Shown piece by piece: positions 18,722-28,926 of a stretch of DNA of 32,590 nucleotides. The notes beneath the pieces were generated by a model, which saw nothing but the letters and a program-made list of their open reading frames with translations, ran no database searches and was not told where the DNA came from. How positions within the stretch are numbered: the first letter of the stretch is position 1; every line of letters starts with the position of its first letter. The DNA is from Sphingopyxis sp. (lineage in GTDB: Bacteria; Pseudomonadota; Alphaproteobacteria; Sphingomonadales; Sphingomonadaceae). Both the position numbers and the translations under genes were made by a program. The DNA is taken from positions 1-32,590 of the forward strand of contig JACDQN010000502.1 in NCBI GenBank assembly GCA_015657575.1, in the 5' to 3' direction.

Positions 18722-19503
18722 TCAGCGAAACGTCGTACCGCCATCGACGGCTATCGACTGGCCCGTCACAAATTCTGCGCCGTCGGACGCGAGGTAAAGC
18801 GCTGCGGCGAGCAAGTCGTCTGCGGTCTCGTGGCGTTGATGCACTGCATGTTCAATATCTGGGTCTTTTGCGCGGGCGTCACCGTCTCGCGCTCGATCTC
18901 CGTGAAGGTTGCGCCCGGAAGCAGCGCATTCACCGTGATCCCGTCGGCGCCGAGTTCACGCGCCATGGCGCGCGTCATACCGACCACCGCCGCTTTGGAA
19001 GCCACATAATGTAAATAGTGCGGTCGGCCCATAGTCACCACCCCGGACGAGATGTTGATGATGCGCCCATGACGATTACCTCGCATTACCGGCGCGCACG
19101 CCTTGGACACCAGCATTACGCCATCGACGTTCACGCGCATGACCTGTCTCCACTCGTCAAACGGGATTTCCTCGAAGGGCCGCATTTTCAGCGTCGAGAA
19201 GATCGCCGCATTGTTGATGGCGACGTCAATGCGGCCAAAGGCCTCCAATGTCTCCGCTATGGCGGCGTCGACGGCTGCCGGATCGGCCACATCGGCCCGA
19301 ATGGCGATAACGGTGCCGGCGCCACATTCCGCTTCGACCTCGGCCGCTACCGACCGTCCGCTGTCTTCGTTCAGTTCGACGATGGCGATTTTCGCACCGG
19401 CGCGCGCGAAGCCTTTGGCGAAAACCCGCCCGATTCCTTGTCCCGCGCCCGTGATGAGCGCGACGCGCCCCGCGAAGGTGTCTGTCTTGGTCATGTCGGT
19501 CAT
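18722..19503 (-). CDS. short-chain dehydrogenase/reductase, frameshifted near the C-terminus as presented
   Basis: GRVALITGAGQGIGRVFAKGFARAG, INNAAIFS, HYLHYVASKAAVVGMTRAMARELG. After the missing base near 18833 the frame gives RHETADDLLAAALYLASDGAEFVTGQSIAVDGGTTFR*, a typical SDR C-terminus. Confidence 0.9.
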
Positions 19504-19570
19504 ATCGTTTCCTCTTTCTTGCTGGTATTCGGGCGAGGCAACGGGGCATATGCGAGCACCGCGCCTGACG

Positions 19571-20271
19571 TCATCCGCCGCTTGCTCCTCGACCTTCGGT
19601 CACGTCCATCGCCGTCAGCCAACTCCACATCCGCTCAACGACGCCGCCGGCCAGGGTCTGGCGCGCGCGTATCTCGTCTTCATCGAGAAGCCCGTGTTGA
19701 GGGCCGAACCCCATCGAGCGCACGTCGCGCTCTACCCGCGCGGCGTCTTCGAGGAAGAAGGCAAAAGTCGCAGCTTCCTTCAGATCTTGCCCGACCGTAA
19801 TCGCTCCGTTTCCTCGCATGACGATCGCACGAGCCTCGCCAAGGGCAATTGCAAGATTTCTCGCTGAAGCGTCGTCGCGCAGGAGCCTGGGATCGTCCCA
19901 AAGCGGCGGCCGGGGAGCGAAATAGGCGCCTAGGCCGTGCCGCGCCGCCGGTGTGATCCCGAGCGTCGACAACGACATGGTGGCGGCGGGCATGATGCGA
20001 CAAATGCCGCCGACATCGGACGCGCGGCATAAATCGCCTGGTGCGCGCGCACTTCGCCAAGCACTTTTTGGGGAAGGGCGCCATCGACCGAGACAATAGT
20101 ACCGGGTTCGTCCTTGATAAGCCCCATGGGCATTGCGGCACAGACAAGAAAGTGCCGCGCATCGATGCGCGCACTGCAATGGCCGAACGCGTGCACGAGC
20201 CCGGCGTGCGCCAGGCCGCGCGCCGCCATGCGCACCTGCATCTGAAGTCCGGGGTCAATCGTCGCCGGCAT
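19571..20271 (-). CDS. class II aldolase/adducin-family protein (aldolase or decarboxylase), frameshifted as presented
   Basis: ORF 19930..20271 (MAARGLAHAGLVHAFGHCSARIDARHFLVCA...VRAHQAIYAARP) continues into ORF 19571..20179 (GGICRIMPAATMSLSTLGITPAARHGLGAYF...AIVMRGNGAITVGQDLKEAATFAFFLEDAARVE) after one missing base near 20017-20020. Confidence 0.85.
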
Positions 20272-21265
20272 AAAACCCTCTCCCGAAGCAGAGTGATTCG
20301 GCCATCTTCATCGCGGAGGCCATGCTGGCGTGCTGGGCGATGCCCTGTCCCGCAATTTCCATGGCAGATCCGTGCGGTACGGTCAGATGAACATAATCGA
20401 GGCCGATATAGATGGTGCACGCGCCTTCGAAGGCAGCCGTCTTGAGCGCAATCTGGCCCTGGTCATGATACATTGAGACAACGACGTCGTATCGCCCCTC
20501 CATGGCAAGACGAAATATCGAATCGGGCGACACCGGCCCCTCGACGCGGCGCCCCGCCGCGCGCTCCCGTTCGACCGCCGGCGCGATCTCGCGCACTTCT
20601 TCAGTTCCCATCGCGTGCGGATTCAGGCCGGCGACGCCGATCCTGGGGGCATTGACGCCCCAACGCCTGAAAGTCTCGTCAACGAGACCGATCAGCGACG
20701 ACACCGCCGCGGCAGAGACAGTGCCCGGGACCTCGGCGATGCTGATATGCTCGGTGATTGGGACGATCCGCAACGAGGGGCTGACTCGCAATAGATAGGT
20801 TCCAGTCGGCTGAAGATCGTCGATCGACGATATTTCGCCAGACGCCTTGAGTGATTGCGAGTCGACCGGGGCCATGATCCAGCCATCGATCTCTCCATTG
20901 CGAGCCAATTGCTCGGCCAAGCGGATCCATTCTATCACCGCCCGGCCCGAAGCGGCGCCCGACTGTCCGATATCCCATGCCCCCCTCGCCAGCGAGCCGT
21001 GGTCGAGAACGGCGATTTCGCCAACCGCACCGGACACCTCATCCGGCGTTTCCACCTGGTAGATGGGAGGGCTAATCCCGCTCGCCGCGGCCGCGAACCG
21101 GACAGCGTCGATGCTTCCGATCAATAGGTGCCGCGCCGCGTGGTTGCCGGCGGCGAGTGCCTTGACACAGACCTCTGGACCGATACCCGCCGGATCGCCA
21201 ATGACGGTAGCGATGAGTGGCTGCTCACGGCGCGGCTTGCCCGCTCCTTCGCCTGCACCTCTCAT
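20255..21265 (-). CDS. PdxA-family NAD-dependent dehydrogenase (copy 2; candidate dihydrodiol-carboxylate dehydrogenase)
   Basis: 336 aa; ATVIGDPAGIGPEVCVKAL, ITEHISIAEV, VAGLNPHAMGTEE, VVVSMYHDQGQIALKTAAFEG, VPHGSAMEIAGQGIA. Confidence 0.9.
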   Translation of the reverse strand: MRGAGEGAGKPRREQPLIATVIGDPAGIGPEVCVKALAAGNHAARHLLIGSIDAVRFAAAASGISPPIYQVETPDEVSGAVGEIAVLDHGSLARGAWDIGQSGAASGRAVIEWIRLAEQLARNGEIDGWIMAPVDSQSLKASGEISSIDDLQPTGTYLLRVSPSLRIVPITEHISIAEVPGTVSAAAVSSLIGLVDETFRRWGVNAPRIGVAGLNPHAMGTEEVREIAPAVERERAAGRRVEGPVSPDSIFRLAMEGRYDVVVSMYHDQGQIALKTAAFEGACTIYIGLDYVHLTVPHGSAMEIAGQGIAQHASMASAMKMAESLCFGRGFYAGDD

Positions 21266-21810
21266 AGCAGGAAGGTCACATTGCGCATGGGCGCATCATT
21301 GTTGATCAGATAGACCTTCTTGCCCAAGATTTTGAAGCCATCGGCCCCCTGTTTCAGGAGGTGGGTCGCGCGCGCGAACAAGGATTGATGCTGACCGGAG
21401 CGCGCCTCGCCCAGGATGAAGTTTGAACTGACAAGGACATCGGATCCGCCGGATGCGGCGACCGTAATGTTCGAGACGATGCGGATCAGACGCGACTTCG
21501 GACTTTGCGAATGCATCCGCTTATCCTTCAGGCGGAATATTCGATCCGAGATCTGGTCATAATGCTCGTAGATGATCGAGACGGACCGATCGGGGTCGAG
21601 GTCGGCCTGATTGGAGGGAACCCAGTAGAGGCCGCCCGGCTCCCAGAGCGCGAGCCAATCGTCATAGGCGTGGCTGTCCATCAATTCGGCCTCAAAATAC
21701 AAAAATGCTTCGATTTTGCCGAAAATGTCGCTCCCGGGCAGGATTGCCCGGCTCTCCTTCAATTCCGAGAAGACGGTGAAATCGCAAAGATCTGCTGCTA
21801 CCATGTTCAT
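21262..21810 (-). CDS. aromatic-ring-hydroxylating dioxygenase beta subunit, set C
   Basis: MNMVAADLCDFTVFSELKES...IEAFLYFEAELMDSHAYDDWLALWEPGGLYWVPSNQ...; small-subunit signature next to alpha. Confidence 0.9.
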   Translation of the reverse strand: MNMVAADLCDFTVFSELKESRAILPGSDIFGKIEAFLYFEAELMDSHAYDDWLALWEPGGLYWVPSNQADLDPDRSVSIIYEHYDQISDRIFRLKDKRMHSQSPKSRLIRIVSNITVAASGGSDVLVSSNFILGEARSGQHQSLFARATHLLKQGADGFKILGKKVYLINNDAPMRNVTFLL

Positions 21811-21811
21811 C

Positions 21812-23236
21812 CTAACGCCTCCCATCGGGCGATTCTTCGGCCATCATCGCCAGCCATTGCCGGATCTGAGCGCGCTGCGGAACCTCGTCGGAAACATGGC
21901 CGACGATCGTCCCATCTTCATCAACCCACTCGCGCTCCATCCCGCGCGATATATTGATCCACGGATCGAGATTAGCCTCCAGGCCGAGTTGCACCCGCTC
22001 GAAAATCTCGGCGTCGTCTGTCGATCCGGATCCTGCGGGTCCATAAAAGGATTCATGCTGGCGAAGTCGCAGCGCATTGATTTCGGTGCTGACGTTGGAG
22101 AACAGCACAGGGAACATCACGACCTCGGTCTCGTCGACAGACAGGGGATTAACGATCCGGATCTGGTTGTTGATCAGTTGCAGGTTTGGAAAAACGCCGA
22201 CGTGAGGATCGCCCGCCATGGCAAGCAGCATGTCCGCCCAGGCAACATCATGCTCTGCATAGAGCGCGTCGATATAGTCTGCCCCTCCCGGCGTGTTTTC
22301 CAGAAGCGCGCGATATTTTCCCGAGTGCTTGAGCCGATGCTTACGGAAATCGAGCATCGTGTGGCCATGACCGAAGTCGCGCGTTTCCGAGATTCCGTCG
22401 AAGTCGAAGGGGTTCGCACTGTGCGTGGCACCGAGGCTGTGACCCGAATCGGTGTGTCGTTCCCATGTCGCCAGCACCGAGGCATGGACGAACAACGGAT
22501 GATATCCATCCATCCCGACCTGCTTCCAATTTCCTTTATAGATCGTCCGGTTGGATCCGGCTCGCACGCTCAACTCTCCGCCCGGTGCCGCGTCGACCAG
22601 GATGTCGATCACCTTGGCTGCGTTGCCGAGATAGTCCTCGAGCGGAAGGACCTTTTCGCTCAAAGCCGCGAATATGAAGCCGCGATAATTTTCGACCCGC
22701 GGCACCGGCGTGAGACCGTTTTCGCTCGCGTCGAAACTCGGCCCATAGCCGTCGGGCCCGGAAACGCTGACCAGTTCGCCAGCATTGGAATAGGTCCAGC
22801 CGTGATACCAGCAGCGGAAAAAGCTGTCCCTGCCTTCGTCCACCTCGCAGACGATTGCGCCCCTGTGTCGGCAGCGGTTCAGGAAAACGCGGATCTCGCC
22901 ATCCTGGCCGCGAACAAAAATGACCGGTTGACGGCCCATCTGCCGACGCTTGAACTCGCCCGTTTTTGCAATCTCGCTCTCATGGCCGATGAACAGCCAA
23001 CCGGTGTGGAAAATCCGCTCGAGTTCAAGATCGAAAATCTTCGCGTCGGTATACACCGCCGAATGAATCCAGCCCGGTGCCACAAGCGATCGCAGGCCTG
23101 CCGCGTCATAGTCGCGGCCGCGTATGTCGAGGCGGTCCGGCATGCGGTGCGGTCCTGACGGCGCGCGATCGCCCTTGCCGGCCGGCAAGGTGCCGCCGGC
23201 GCCCATTGCTAGATGATTTTCCGCTGACAATTTCAT
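21812..23236 (-). CDS. Rieske oxygenase alpha subunit, set C
   Basis: VFLNRCRHRGAIVCEVDEGRDSFFRCWYHGWTYSNAGELVSV; YKGNWKQVGMDGYHPLFVHAS. Start uncertain (MKLSAENH at 23236 or an internal ATG). Confidence 0.9.
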   Translation of the reverse strand: MKLSAENHLAMGAGGTLPAGKGDRAPSGPHRMPDRLDIRGRDYDAAGLRSLVAPGWIHSAVYTDAKIFDLELERIFHTGWLFIGHESEIAKTGEFKRRQMGRQPVIFVRGQDGEIRVFLNRCRHRGAIVCEVDEGRDSFFRCWYHGWTYSNAGELVSVSGPDGYGPSFDASENGLTPVPRVENYRGFIFAALSEKVLPLEDYLGNAAKVIDILVDAAPGGELSVRAGSNRTIYKGNWKQVGMDGYHPLFVHASVLATWERHTDSGHSLGATHSANPFDFDGISETRDFGHGHTMLDFRKHRLKHSGKYRALLENTPGGADYIDALYAEHDVAWADMLLAMAGDPHVGVFPNLQLINNQIRIVNPLSVDETEVVMFPVLFSNVSTEINALRLRQHESFYGPAGSGSTDDAEIFERVQLGLEANLDPWINISRGMEREWVDEDGTIVGHVSDEVPQRAQIRQWLAMMAEESPDGRR

Positions 23237-23266
23237 TCTCCAGACAATGATGATGAACAATTTGTG

Positions 23267-24665
23267 TCACACTGGATTGACGGCCTTCCACCTGGTCATG
23301 TCGCGCCCGATCGACGACCGCGCGCGCCAGAAAAGAAATGCGGAGAATGGTGCGACCAGGCTTGTAAGGATGAGGGCGGCACGCAAACTCCTGCCGGAAT
23401 CTTGATCGAACTGCCACGAGATCGCGTCGCTGGCCGTCCCGACGAACAGCGGTCCCAAACCCACGCCGACCAGGTTCAAGACCAGAAGGAAGAGGGCGGT
23501 CGCGCGCCACGGATCTCCGGCGGTGAGACGCTTTGCTGGGTACTGTGGACCGGGCCATCCACATGGCCCCTAGCATGTTGGGAAGCGCAAGGCCCGCAAG
23601 CGCCAGCGCGCCACTGTCGATGCTGAAGATGACGGCATAACAGGGAAGGGCCGCCAGCGACGCAAACGCAGGGATGGTTACATAGGCTCGGACGTCGCTC
23701 CGGCCGAACCGATCGGCCAGCAACCCACCGAGCCACACGCCGGCGGCGCCTGCGAGACCTGTGGAAAGACCGAGCGTCAGGCCCAGGAACCCCGAAACCC
23801 CCATCCCGGCCTGGGTGGCCATGGCGACGATCTCCGGGCCATGATTGCGGATAAAAAAAGATGCGATGAAAGGTCCGAAGCCATATCCTACCGCGGCTTG
23901 CAGCGCAGTCGCGATCACGATGAGCCGGTAGGTGCGAACCGCCCAAAGCGTCTTTACCGCCGCGAGAGCGCCCGGCGGCGCCGTTCGCAACAGAGCGGCG
24001 TGCGCCTTGCGCGGTTCGCGCAAAACCAGCAGCAAAAAGGGGGCAAGGACGACACCTGGTATGCCGGCCACCAGAAAGGCGGTGCGCCAGCCATAGGCAT
24101 CGGCAACCAGCCCTCCCAATGCCATCCCCGCCAACGTTCCCAACGGCACGCCAAGATAGTAGAGCGAAAGCGCCGACGCGCGCCGCTCGGGTGGGTAATA
24201 ATCGACGATGAGCGAATTTGCGGCAGGTGTCAGGCCGGCCTCGCCAATCCCCACTCCGACACGCCCCACCAAAAGTTGGGGAAAGCTTCGCGCGAGGCTG
24301 CAGGCGATGGTGAACCCGCTCCAGACGAGAACGGAAAATGCCATGATCTTTGGCCGGTTGCCGCGATCCGCCCAGCGCGCGAGCGGGATTCCGGCGACGC
24401 TATAAAGCAAGGCAAAGGCAAGGCCCGACATCAGCCCGATTTGCCAGTCCGCCAGCTGCAACTCTTCCCGGATCGGTTCGGCTAGAATGTTGACGATCTG
24501 CCGGTCAACAAAGTTGAGTGTGAGAGCAAAGGTCAGGAAAAACATGGCGATGCGGCGGCGGAAAGCCGCCCCCGCCACAGCCAGCGCGGCTTCGCCCTCG
24601 CCAGGCGGCGTGCGTGCTGTGCCGAGCGCCGGTTGCAGCACAGGAGGCGCGCCCCCGCCCGTCAC
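23267..24665 (-). CDS. MFS transporter, two frameshifts as presented
   Basis: MFFLTFALTLNFVDRQIVNILAEPIREELQLADWQIGLMSGLAFALLYSVAGIPLARWADRGNR...; the C-terminus is spread over ORFs 23476..23946 (PVHSTQQSVSPPEIRG) and 23267..23479 (LVGVGLGPLFVGTASDAIS...). Probable GTG start overlapping the ALDH stop (GTGA). Confidence 0.88.
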
Positions 24666-26119
24666 CGGTTGCCCGATCCCAACGAGATGAAGATATTTTT
24701 CTCCTGGGTGAACGCCAGCAGTTCGCCGAGGCATTCCTCACGGCCGATGCCCGACTGTTTCATTCCGCCGAAGGGGGCTCCAAGAATGTGGCGTGAGGTC
24801 TCGTTGATCCAGACATAGCCTACGTCGACGGCCATGGCGGTGCGGTGCGCGCGTTCGAGATCTCGTGTCCAGATTGAGCAGGTCAATCCATACTCCAGTT
24901 CGTTGACGACCTCGATCATCGTCGGCTCGTCGGACCATCGCAGGATTCCGAGCACCGGCCCGAAAACCTCTTCGCGGGCCAAGCGCATGTCAGGGGTAAC
25001 GTCGGCAAACACTGTCGGCTCGATGTACAGGCCGCGCGCAAGAGCTTGGTCGGCCGGTGGCCCCCCGCCGCATATCAGTCGAGCGCCTTCCGCCTGGGCG
25101 CTATCGATGAATCCGACTATGCGCTCATGCTGTTTCGCGCTGATGATCGCGCCCATCGAAGTCGCCTCGTTGGACGGATCGCCCGGCTGAAACCGCTGGG
25201 CTTCCTCCTCGATACGAGCCAGAACCGCGTCGTAGATGTCCTCATGTATGAACGCCCGGCTCGTCGACCCGCATGATTGGCCGCACCACGCAAAATTCAT
25301 GCCCTGGATCAAGGCTTTTGCTACTTCGGCGGGATCGGCATCGCCATAGGCTATCAGGGCATTCTTGCCGCCAAGTTCGAGCAAGACTGGCTTGAGCGTT
25401 GGACTGGCCTCGCGCATCAGAGCGCGACCTGCAGCCGCGCTCCCCACCAAGCTGATCATCGCCACCTTGGGGTGGGCCGCTAACGCCGCCCCCGTTTCGG
25501 CTCCTCCCGTAAGGACGCTGAACGTACCCGACGGCAACAAGCCGTCGATCAGCTCGGCGAAGCGGAGTGCTGACAGGGGAGCCTGTTCGGATGGCTTGAC
25601 GATTACCGCATTGCCGGCTGCAAGGGGAGCGGCAACCTTGCCGGCGCAGAACAGAAACGGATGATTGAAGGCCAGAATGCGGGCGACGACGCCAAATGGC
25701 TGCCTGACGGAGAAGTTGACCGCATCTGGTCCGACGGGGACCGAAGCACCTTTCATCTCCGTCACCAGCCCGGAGAAATAGTCGATGAGCGCGGCTGCCA
25801 CATGGGAGTCGGCCGCCAGTTCACGGACCGGGTTGCCGCAATCGAGAGCATCGAGTTGCGCCAATTCCTTTGCATTCTGGCGAATGACTGCCGCTACTTC
25901 GCGCAGCAGCCGGGCACGTTCGAGGGGTGGCACATCGCGCCAGACCCTGGATCCGACGGCGGCAGCGAGGACTGCCCGGTCGACATCCTCGCTTTCTGCC
26001 TGCGCGACATGTGCGATGAGCGAGCCGTTGGCCGGATTGTGCGAGGGACTGTACCCGCCCGCCGTCGGTGCATGCCACCCGCCATCATAGTAAAGGTCGT
26101 ACTGATCTGGAATTGCCAT
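24662..26119 (-). CDS. aldehyde dehydrogenase family protein
   Basis: 485 aa; AFNHPFLFCAGKVAAPLAAGNAVIVKPSEQAPLSA, LLELGGKNALIAYGDADPAEVAKALIQGMNFAWCGQSCGSTSRAFI. Confidence 0.92.
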   Translation of the reverse strand: MAIPDQYDLYYDGGWHAPTAGGYSPSHNPANGSLIAHVAQAESEDVDRAVLAAAVGSRVWRDVPPLERARLLREVAAVIRQNAKELAQLDALDCGNPVRELAADSHVAAALIDYFSGLVTEMKGASVPVGPDAVNFSVRQPFGVVARILAFNHPFLFCAGKVAAPLAAGNAVIVKPSEQAPLSALRFAELIDGLLPSGTFSVLTGGAETGAALAAHPKVAMISLVGSAAAGRALMREASPTLKPVLLELGGKNALIAYGDADPAEVAKALIQGMNFAWCGQSCGSTSRAFIHEDIYDAVLARIEEEAQRFQPGDPSNEATSMGAIISAKQHERIVGFIDSAQAEGARLICGGGPPADQALARGLYIEPTVFADVTPDMRLAREEVFGPVLGILRWSDEPTMIEVVNELEYGLTCSIWTRDLERAHRTAMAVDVGYVWINETSRHILGAPFGGMKQSGIGREECLGELLAFTQEKNIFISLGSGNR

Positions 26120-26169
26120 CTATGCTCTCAATCCTTGAGGGGCGAGCCAGCCTATGACCGGCGATCGCA

Positions 26170-28374
26170 TCAGAATTTCACTTCGACGCCGGCGCCGATA
26201 CGCCGGGGCAGCTCGTACCTGAGATCGGTGCCAAGCGCGCCGGGCCGAACTTCCTGGATGATCTTCTCATTGGTCAAATTCGTCGCCCAGATCGAGAACC
26301 GAAACTTTTCGTCATCCGTTCGCCACGAAATTTCGCTGTTGATCGCCGTATAGGGATCCTGCTTCACGGAATTCAGGAAGTCGAAATAGACGACCGAACT
26401 GCGGAACAGGGTGCCGTTGATGTTCAACATTCCCGATGCGAGCGGTACGTCGAGACTTGGAGCGATGTTAAAGGTCCAGCGAGGTGCCCGCGGTAGGCGG
26501 TTGCCCGACACATCCGCTTGCGACACGATATTGCCTCCCGTTGGCCGGGGAATGAAAACTTGCGCGAGCGGAAAATCGTCATATTCCGCATGGGCGTAGG
26601 CGACCGCCGCGTTGACCCGGAAATGATCGGTTGGCGCCAAAGTGGTTTCGAGTTCGCCGCCGTAAAGAGTGGCGTTCGCGGCGTTCTGCAGGACATAACC
26701 GGGACCCAACGGATCGCGGGCAGTGACCTGCAAATCCTTATAATCATAACGATACAAGGCGAGATTGGCGCGCAGCCAGGGCGTGATGTCAGACTTGATA
26801 CCGCCTTCGAGGGCTTTGAGCGTCTCGGGATCGACCGCGAGAGGCGACACGCCAGTCATGTTGAACACACCGCTTTTGAAGCCGGTGCTGTAGGTCGCGT
26901 AGATATTCGTGTCCGGTCCGATTTCGAACCGGACCGTGCCTTTATACGTGACCCTGTTAAAGGATTTTTCCGCTGTCTGCGGAAAAAGGGCGACGCCGTT
27001 TACGATCTGATCGAAACTTCTTTTCTCATGGGTGTAGCGAATGCCGCCCGTCACGAACAGGCGCGGGACGACCTCAAGCGTCGCCTCGGCGAATCCGGCA
27101 TAGGAGGTCGTCTTCAGGACGGGGTCGAATGTGCGCACGAGCAGTGGCTGGCTCGGATCAGCGCGACTGCTCAGAATGAAGTTGGCGTCGCCGGAGAGGT
27201 GGAAGGCATATAAACCAGCGATCCATTGAAGCGGCCCGGAGCCGGACGAGAGCAGGCGCACTTCCTGACTATAATATTCCGATGCGATTTTGGGGGCCAC
27301 AAAAGTCGCGAGCAAGATATTCGACGAATCCGAATCCGTCGCCTGAGAGGTTCGGTTGGAGGCATATGCCCCGGTCGTCTCCAGATTGACCCCGCCTAGA
27401 TCGAAGCGTGTCTGCAAGGCGACACTGTATCGCCGGGTGGCGAGCGAGGGGCGCAGATCGGCGGACAGCTGCCAGGGTTTCAACGGGAGGATCGCGCCGG
27501 GAAAGGCTCGACCTGCCGTGTTATTCTCATAGGGCTGGTAGACATTCTCCGAGCCCTTGCGATCGAAATATTCTCCCGTGAGGACGATCTTGTTTCCGTT
27601 CTCGCCGCGGTACATCAGCTTGCTGCGGACATCGACAACCTGATAGCCGCCAGCTTTCCCACCGCGCACGAGATCGTCGACAAAACTGTCCGTTTTGCGG
27701 TAAATTCCGGCGATATCGGCTGCAATCGTATCGGACAGGCCACCAGTCAGATAGCCGCGCACATTATAGTCTCCGTCGCCCGTCTCGAGGGCGGCCGCGC
27801 GCGCCGAAACCATGCCGCTGAAGTCGAAACTGGGATCAGGCGTAATGACATTGATCAACCCGCCCGTCGCGTTCCGACCGAATATTGTCCCCTGCGGCCC
27901 GCGCAGGACCTCGACGCGGTCGACCTTGACGAGATCGGTCCAGGTGGAAAATGGGTCTCCCTGGTAGATTCCATCGACATAGGTTGCTACGTTTGACTCG
28001 TCCCCGACCGAAATACTGCTCGACCCCACCCCGCGGATAACGGGCAGGAACACGCCCGCAGCGCGGCCACCGAAGAAGCCGGGCACGACCTGAGTGAGAT
28101 TCCGGATGTCGGCCGCACCCGAACGGCCAAGCGATTCCGAAGTCACGGCGGTCACCGCGACCGGCACATCCTGCAACTTCTGTTCCCGGCGCGTCGCGGT
28201 CACGACGATATCTACGAGGCCGCTCTGCGTCGAGGTTTGATCCTGATCCTCGGCTGGGGCCGACGGGCTGGGCGCGGACAAACCGCCAACGGGCGCCGTT
28301 TGCGCCATGGATGGCGCGGCGGTCACGGCTGCCGTCATCATCAGCAGCGCTTTGGATGCAAAAAGGCCTTTCAT
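26170..28374 (-). CDS. TonB-dependent outer membrane receptor (copy 2, intact)
   Basis: 734 aa; signal-peptide-like N-terminus, VDIVVTATRREQKLQDVPVAVTAV, VEVLRGPQGTIFGRNATGGLINVITPDPSFD, C-terminal ...RRIGAGVEVKF; strong RBS GGGAGGGAGA upstream. Confidence 0.94.
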   Translation of the reverse strand: MKGLFASKALLMMTAAVTAAPSMAQTAPVGGLSAPSPSAPAEDQDQTSTQSGLVDIVVTATRREQKLQDVPVAVTAVTSESLGRSGAADIRNLTQVVPGFFGGRAAGVFLPVIRGVGSSSISVGDESNVATYVDGIYQGDPFSTWTDLVKVDRVEVLRGPQGTIFGRNATGGLINVITPDPSFDFSGMVSARAAALETGDGDYNVRGYLTGGLSDTIAADIAGIYRKTDSFVDDLVRGGKAGGYQVVDVRSKLMYRGENGNKIVLTGEYFDRKGSENVYQPYENNTAGRAFPGAILPLKPWQLSADLRPSLATRRYSVALQTRFDLGGVNLETTGAYASNRTSQATDSDSSNILLATFVAPKIASEYYSQEVRLLSSGSGPLQWIAGLYAFHLSGDANFILSSRADPSQPLLVRTFDPVLKTTSYAGFAEATLEVVPRLFVTGGIRYTHEKRSFDQIVNGVALFPQTAEKSFNRVTYKGTVRFEIGPDTNIYATYSTGFKSGVFNMTGVSPLAVDPETLKALEGGIKSDITPWLRANLALYRYDYKDLQVTARDPLGPGYVLQNAANATLYGGELETTLAPTDHFRVNAAVAYAHAEYDDFPLAQVFIPRPTGGNIVSQADVSGNRLPRAPRWTFNIAPSLDVPLASGMLNINGTLFRSSVVYFDFLNSVKQDPYTAINSEISWRTDDEKFRFSIWATNLTNEKIIQEVRPGALGTDLRYELPRRIGAGVEVKF

Positions 28375-28431
28375 TTTCGGTCTCCCTCCCGATTATTTAG
28401 TAATTGATTTATAAGGTTATTCTGTCACCGC

Positions 28432-28926
28432 TCACAAAGGAAACACCAGATACCGCGGCACGACCGCGTTGTCGGTCACCGCGTTCCGCGACAGAAAGCG
28501 ACATTGATCGTCTTCCATTCGAATAATGTCCTCGTAGGTCCCGGCGGCCAGCTGCTGCGGCAGCCCGGTATCGTCGGGGGTAAAGATCACGGAGAAGTTC
28601 GAGACCATGTCGACGAGACCATCCGCGCGGCGGCTGGCGTGCACGCGCTGAACGAAATGCCGGGTACGATAGTCCTGGAATGTACCCGCCCATATGTCTT
28701 CGATGAAGGTGCAGCGATCGATTAACCTGTCGCGGCAGTCGTCGAGCATCATCGCCACGCGCAGGCCGCTCTCGACATCGTTGCGCGCGATGCAGATGTA
28801 ACTCGCGCTCGGATCATCTTCGAACGTGTCGAGCCACGACCGCATTTTCTTCCCGTCCAGTGCCGACATATATGCCGACTGGAGTTCATCGAGCCGCGCG
28901 AGCTCGTCGAGCGTCAAGCGCGTCAT
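28432..28926 (-). CDS. aromatic-ring-hydroxylating dioxygenase beta subunit, set D
   Basis: 164 aa; MTRLTLDELARLDELQSAYMSALDGKKMRSWLDTFEDDPSASYICIARNDVESG...; ATGA overlap with alpha. Confidence 0.88.
   Translation of the reverse strand: MTRLTLDELARLDELQSAYMSALDGKKMRSWLDTFEDDPSASYICIARNDVESGLRVAMMLDDCRDRLIDRCTFIEDIWAGTFQDYRTRHFVQRVHASRRADGLVDMVSNFSVIFTPDDTGLPQQLAAGTYEDIIRMEDDQCRFLSRNAVTDNAVVPRYLVFPL

Noticed and set aside
21716-23158. 480-aa plus-strand ORF
   Set aside because: Antisense to the Rieske set C alpha subunit; no recognisable domain, explained by high GC codon bias.
26518-27213. 231-aa plus-strand ORF
   Set aside because: Antisense to the intact TonB receptor copy 2.
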